The translations under genes and the position numbers were made by a program. Below are positions 62,408 through 64,000 of a DNA stretch of 64,000 nucleotides, piece after piece. The number at the start of each line of letters is the position of its first letter. Position 1 is the stretch's first letter. The DNA comes from Fumia sp045121595 (GTDB lineage Bacteria > Bacillota > Clostridia > Oscillospirales > Ruminococcaceae). The stretch lies in assembly GCA_045121595.1 (NCBI GenBank), contig JBGVGI010000094.1, positions 48,223 to 112,222 of the forward strand, given 5' to 3'. The notes beneath the pieces were generated by a model that saw only the letters and a program-made list of their open reading frames with translations, had not been told where the DNA came from and did no database searches.

Positions 62408-63201
62408 TGATAGGTGCAATTCTTGGTGATATTGTTGGTTCTGTTTATGAATTTGACAACATCAAGACAAAAGAATTTGAGTTGTTTACAGATGATTGTT
62501 TTTTTACCGATGATTCTGTTATGACGATAGCAGTAGCTGAGGCTTTGATGCAATTTGAATTTATAAACGAAGAAAATATTGAAGCTTTTAAAGAAGAGTT
62601 AATAACAGTTATGCACAGAATAGGTGGAAACTATCCTCATTGTGGGTATGGTGCACATTTTGGTATGTGGATACTTCATGGTGGAAGAAATCCCTATAAC
62701 AGTTTCGGTAATGGTTCTGCAATGAGAGTATCTCCTGTTGGATGGTATGCTAAAACGCTTGAAGAAGCAGAATGTATAGCTAAAGCAACGGCAGAAATTA
62801 CTCATAACCACCCCGAAGGGAATAAGGGTGCTGTTGCAACTGCAGGGGCAGTTTTTCTTGCAAGAACGGGGGAGAGTATCGAGAAAATCAAAGAATACGT
62901 ATCAAAATTTTATAAAATTGATTTTACTCTTGATAAGCTTCGTCCGGTGTATGGGTATGACGTTACCTGTCAGGGGACTGTACCACCTGCTATGGTTGCA
63001 TTCTTTGAGTCGGAAAGCTTTGAGGATGCAATAAGAAATGCTATTTCACTCGGTGGAGACAGCGACACACTTGCGGCAATTACCGGTGCAGTAGCTGAAG
63101 CATATTATGGCATCCCTGAAGATTTAAAAGAAAAGGCTTTGTCTTATCTTGATGAAAGACTGTTAAATATAACCAAGCGTTTTACAAAGAGGTTTCGATA
63201 A
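62407..63201 (+). CDS. ADP-ribosylglycohydrolase family protein
   Basis: 264 residues of the DraG/ARH fold that cleaves ADP-ribose from protein, nucleic acid or small-molecule acceptors. Metal-site motifs: GAILGDIVGSVYEF (residues 3-16), FFTDDSVMTIAV (near 37-48, T-D-D) and SLGGDSDTLAAITGAVAEAYYG (near 217-238). Overlaps the vWA gene by one base and lies downstream of a macro domain gene, giving two ADP-ribose-handling proteins in 2.6 kb. No ADP-ribosyltransferase gene is recognised nearby. Confidence 0.93.
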   Translation: MIGAILGDIVGSVYEFDNIKTKEFELFTDDCFFTDDSVMTIAVAEALMQFEFINEENIEAFKEELITVMHRIGGNYPHCGYGAHFGMWILHGGRNPYNSFGNGSAMRVSPVGWYAKTLEEAECIAKATAEITHNHPEGNKGAVATAGAVFLARTGESIEKIKEYVSKFYKIDFTLDKLRPVYGYDVTCQGTVPPAMVAFFESESFEDAIRNAISLGGDSDTLAAITGAVAEAYYGIPEDLKEKALSYLDERLLNITKRFTKRFR

Positions 63202-63207
63202 AAAAAG

Positions 63208-63246
63208 AAAAACTCCTTGATGGTTTTAATCCTTCAAGGAGTTTTT
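63208..63246 (+). terminator. terminator after ADP-ribosylglycohydrolase gene
   Basis: Perfect 13-bp stem (AAAAACTCCTTGA and its complement) with a 13-base loop and a T5 tail. Confidence 0.85.
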
Positions 63247-63286
63247 GGAATGAATAAATCTCTTGTTTTGAGGTAGCCTTGCAATT

Positions 63287-63348
63287 CACCCGAAATGGTT
63301 CCCGAAACCCTATCAAAAGATAGTCGGAGGGCTTGCCTCTGAAGGGTG
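63287..63348. other. cloverleaf-like four-stem element
   Basis: Outer stem CACCC (63287-63291) / GGGTG (63344-63348) encloses three consecutive hairpins: GGTT/AACC (63297-63309), CTATC/GATAG with AAAA loop (63310-63323), and GAGG/CCTC (63327-63339). Only a few bases are unpaired. Both strands would fold. It sits between a terminator and tRNA-Ser with no convincing gene; possibly a dispersed structured repeat. Identity unknown. Confidence 0.55.
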
Positions 63349-63373
63349 GTCCCATACATTTGATTTACTTTTT

Positions 63374-63462
63374 TGGCGGAGATGGCGGGATTCGAACCCG
63401 CGGGGGATTGCTCCCTAACTGATTTCGAGTCAGCCCCGTTATGACCACTTCCATACGTCTCC
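63374..63462 (-). tRNA. tRNA-Ser (anticodon CGA)
   Basis: On the minus strand: acceptor GGAGACG with 3' CATCTCC, G discriminator and encoded CCA; anticodon stem CTGA/TCAG around CTCGAAA gives anticodon CGA (UCG codons); long variable arm as in class II serine tRNAs; T arm GCGGG TTCGAAT CCCGC. One C-A mismatch occurs in the acceptor stem (sixth pair). Confidence 0.95.
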
Positions 63463-63475
63463 ATGTTGCTGGCTT

Positions 63476-63504
63476 ATTATACCAGCGCAAAGGCAAAAAA
63501 TCAA
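63476..63504 (-). promoter_or_regulatory. promoter of tRNA-Ser
   Basis: Minus-strand TTGATT (63499-63504) and TATAAT (63476-63481) with 17-base spacing, 13 bases before the tRNA. The -35 overlaps the stop codon region of the upstream Cys-rich protein gene. Confidence 0.75.
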
Positions 63505-63770
63505 GGTTGGCTTCGGTTGTTTTTTGCCAGTTCCAGGATCTTTTCCATATCCTTCATGATGCTGTCGTAGCTGTTCTCTCCATGGGGGCGCAGACAGTGG
63601 GTGCAGTCCTTCACACCGTTTTCCAGATAACAGAAATTACCCCCGCAGTTTTCCCCCAGGGCATACAGCGGACAATAGCAAAACAGGCAGTTAAACCCTT
63701 CCCTGTCTGCGCCGGGATGGCAGGGAAAGTATTCGCACTTTTGATTCTGAAAAAAACGGTAATGCTCCAT
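63501..63770 (-). CDS. cysteine-rich small domain protein
   Basis: 89 residues with ten or more Cys arranged as in the cysteine-rich small domain (Pfam PF04071 type): KCEYFPCHPG, NCLFCYCPLYALGENCGGNF, and DCTHCLRPHGENSYD. Probably binds metal; the family is often found beside cobalamin-synthesis genes but its function is unknown. Codons are distinctly richer in G and C than in the preceding 63 kb. A good ribosome site (AAAAGGAGAAG) precedes the ATG. Confidence 0.88.
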   Translation of the reverse strand: MEHYRFFQNQKCEYFPCHPGADREGFNCLFCYCPLYALGENCGGNFCYLENGVKDCTHCLRPHGENSYDSIMKDMEKILELAKNNRSQP

Positions 63771-63796
63771 AATTGCCGCTTCTCCTTTTCGTGGGA

Positions 63797-64000
63797 TTAT
63801 GTTATACTGTCCTTACATTCAAACTCCGTCCAGGGATAGACCCTGGGAGGTTTCAGGAAAAAGGTCATTTCTTTTCCGGTTGTAGGATGTGTAAAGCCCA
63901 GATGGCAGGACCACAGGGCGATCTCGCAGGGGTCTTCCAGGACAGCGTATTTGCGCTCCCCCACCAGGGGCATTCCCCTGCTGGCAAATTGCACCCGGAT
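63797..64000 (-). CDS. RluA-family pseudouridine synthase, C-terminal part
   Basis: The last 67 codons of a gene that enters from beyond the window edge. IRVQFASRGMPLVGERKY followed by ALWSCHLGFTHPTTGKEMTF is the typical C-terminal end of RluA/RluD-type 23S rRNA (or tRNA) pseudouridine synthases. The catalytic Asp region lies outside the window. Like the neighbouring Cys-rich gene it has clearly higher G+C than the rest of the sequence. Confidence 0.88.
   Translation of the reverse strand: MRVQFASRGMPLVGERKYAVLEDPCEIALWSCHLGFTHPTTGKEMTFFLKPPRVYPWTEFECKDSIT

Noticed and set aside
61607..62419. 270-codon minus-strand open frame
   Set aside because: Shadow of the vWA gene; its composition (Cys, Phe, Ile, Ser rich) is that of a complement of coding DNA, and the vWA gene has full MIDAS motifs.
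63234..63464. 76-codon minus-strand frame after the ADP-ribosylglycohydrolase gene
   Set aside because: It runs through tRNA-Ser, the cloverleaf-like element and the terminator, so it is not a credible gene.

Overview
The window is a gene-dense, low-G+C stretch of a Clostridia-type Firmicutes chromosome, most likely an anaerobic gut member of the Oscillospiraceae/Ruminococcaceae. The evidence is: a SpoVM micro-gene and RemA (endospore-forming Firmicutes); cohesin and dockerin domains (cellulosome-type clostridia); a flavodiiron/rubredoxin oxygen-scavenging set; an ECF-type vitamin transporter; a tandem glycine riboswitch and a cobalamin riboswitch; and frequent TTG/GTG starts after strong GGAGG sites. 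There is no rRNA, CRISPR array, prophage or IS transposase.

Layout. 0-2 kb: purine salvage on the minus strand (xpt and a BMP-type nucleoside-binding lipoprotein). 2-11 kb: MATE exporter, glycerate kinase, TetR regulator, PutP-like symporter, serine hydrolase, and a TAXI-TRAP uptake system. 11-14 kb: TrkA/TrkH potassium uptake. 14-18.5 kb: a tightly overlapping operon (DMT exporter, FAD oxidoreductase, SGNH hydrolase, HAD phosphatase, EutH-like permease). 18.5-21 kb: Ldh2-type dehydrogenase and malic enzyme. 20.9-22.7 kb: glycine riboswitch and AGCS symporter, followed by a 279-bp fully self-complementary element. 23-26 kb: YhcH-like protein and a divergent AraC regulator/GH2 glycosidase pair. 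26-30 kb: flavin reductase-rubredoxin fusion, YitT, rubredoxin, ZIP transporter, flavodiiron protein. 30-30.7 kb: purC. 30.75-40.2 kb: the cobalamin-riboswitch operon. 40.2-41.8 kb: uracil permease with an attenuator leader. 41.9-56.1 kb: a conserved housekeeping run (yicC-remA-gmk-rpoZ-priA-def-fmt-yugP-like-rsmB-rlmN-prpC-prkC-rsgA-thiN-spoVM-mtnN). 56-63.2 kb: accessory genes, including an SdpR/SdpI pair and a macro-domain/vWA/ADP-ribosylglycohydrolase set. 63.2-64 kb: a cloverleaf-like element, tRNA-Ser, and a clearly more G+C-rich end carrying a Cys-rich protein and the tail of an RluA-family pseudouridine synthase.

The most notable system is the 31.1-40.2 kb operon. A cobalamin riboswitch controls a secreted dockerin protein, a secreted protein combining an alpha/alpha-barrel, a cohesin-like domain and a dockerin, a membrane-anchored cohesin, a lipoprotein with a transcobalamin-beta-like (DUF4430) domain, and an ECF transporter whose two ATPases and S component are fused in one chain. 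I read it as a surface-assembled corrinoid trap in which intrinsic-factor-like domains are linked by cohesin-dockerin contacts and feed an ECF importer. The operon also departs from the codon-junction habit of its neighbours, which suggests transfer.
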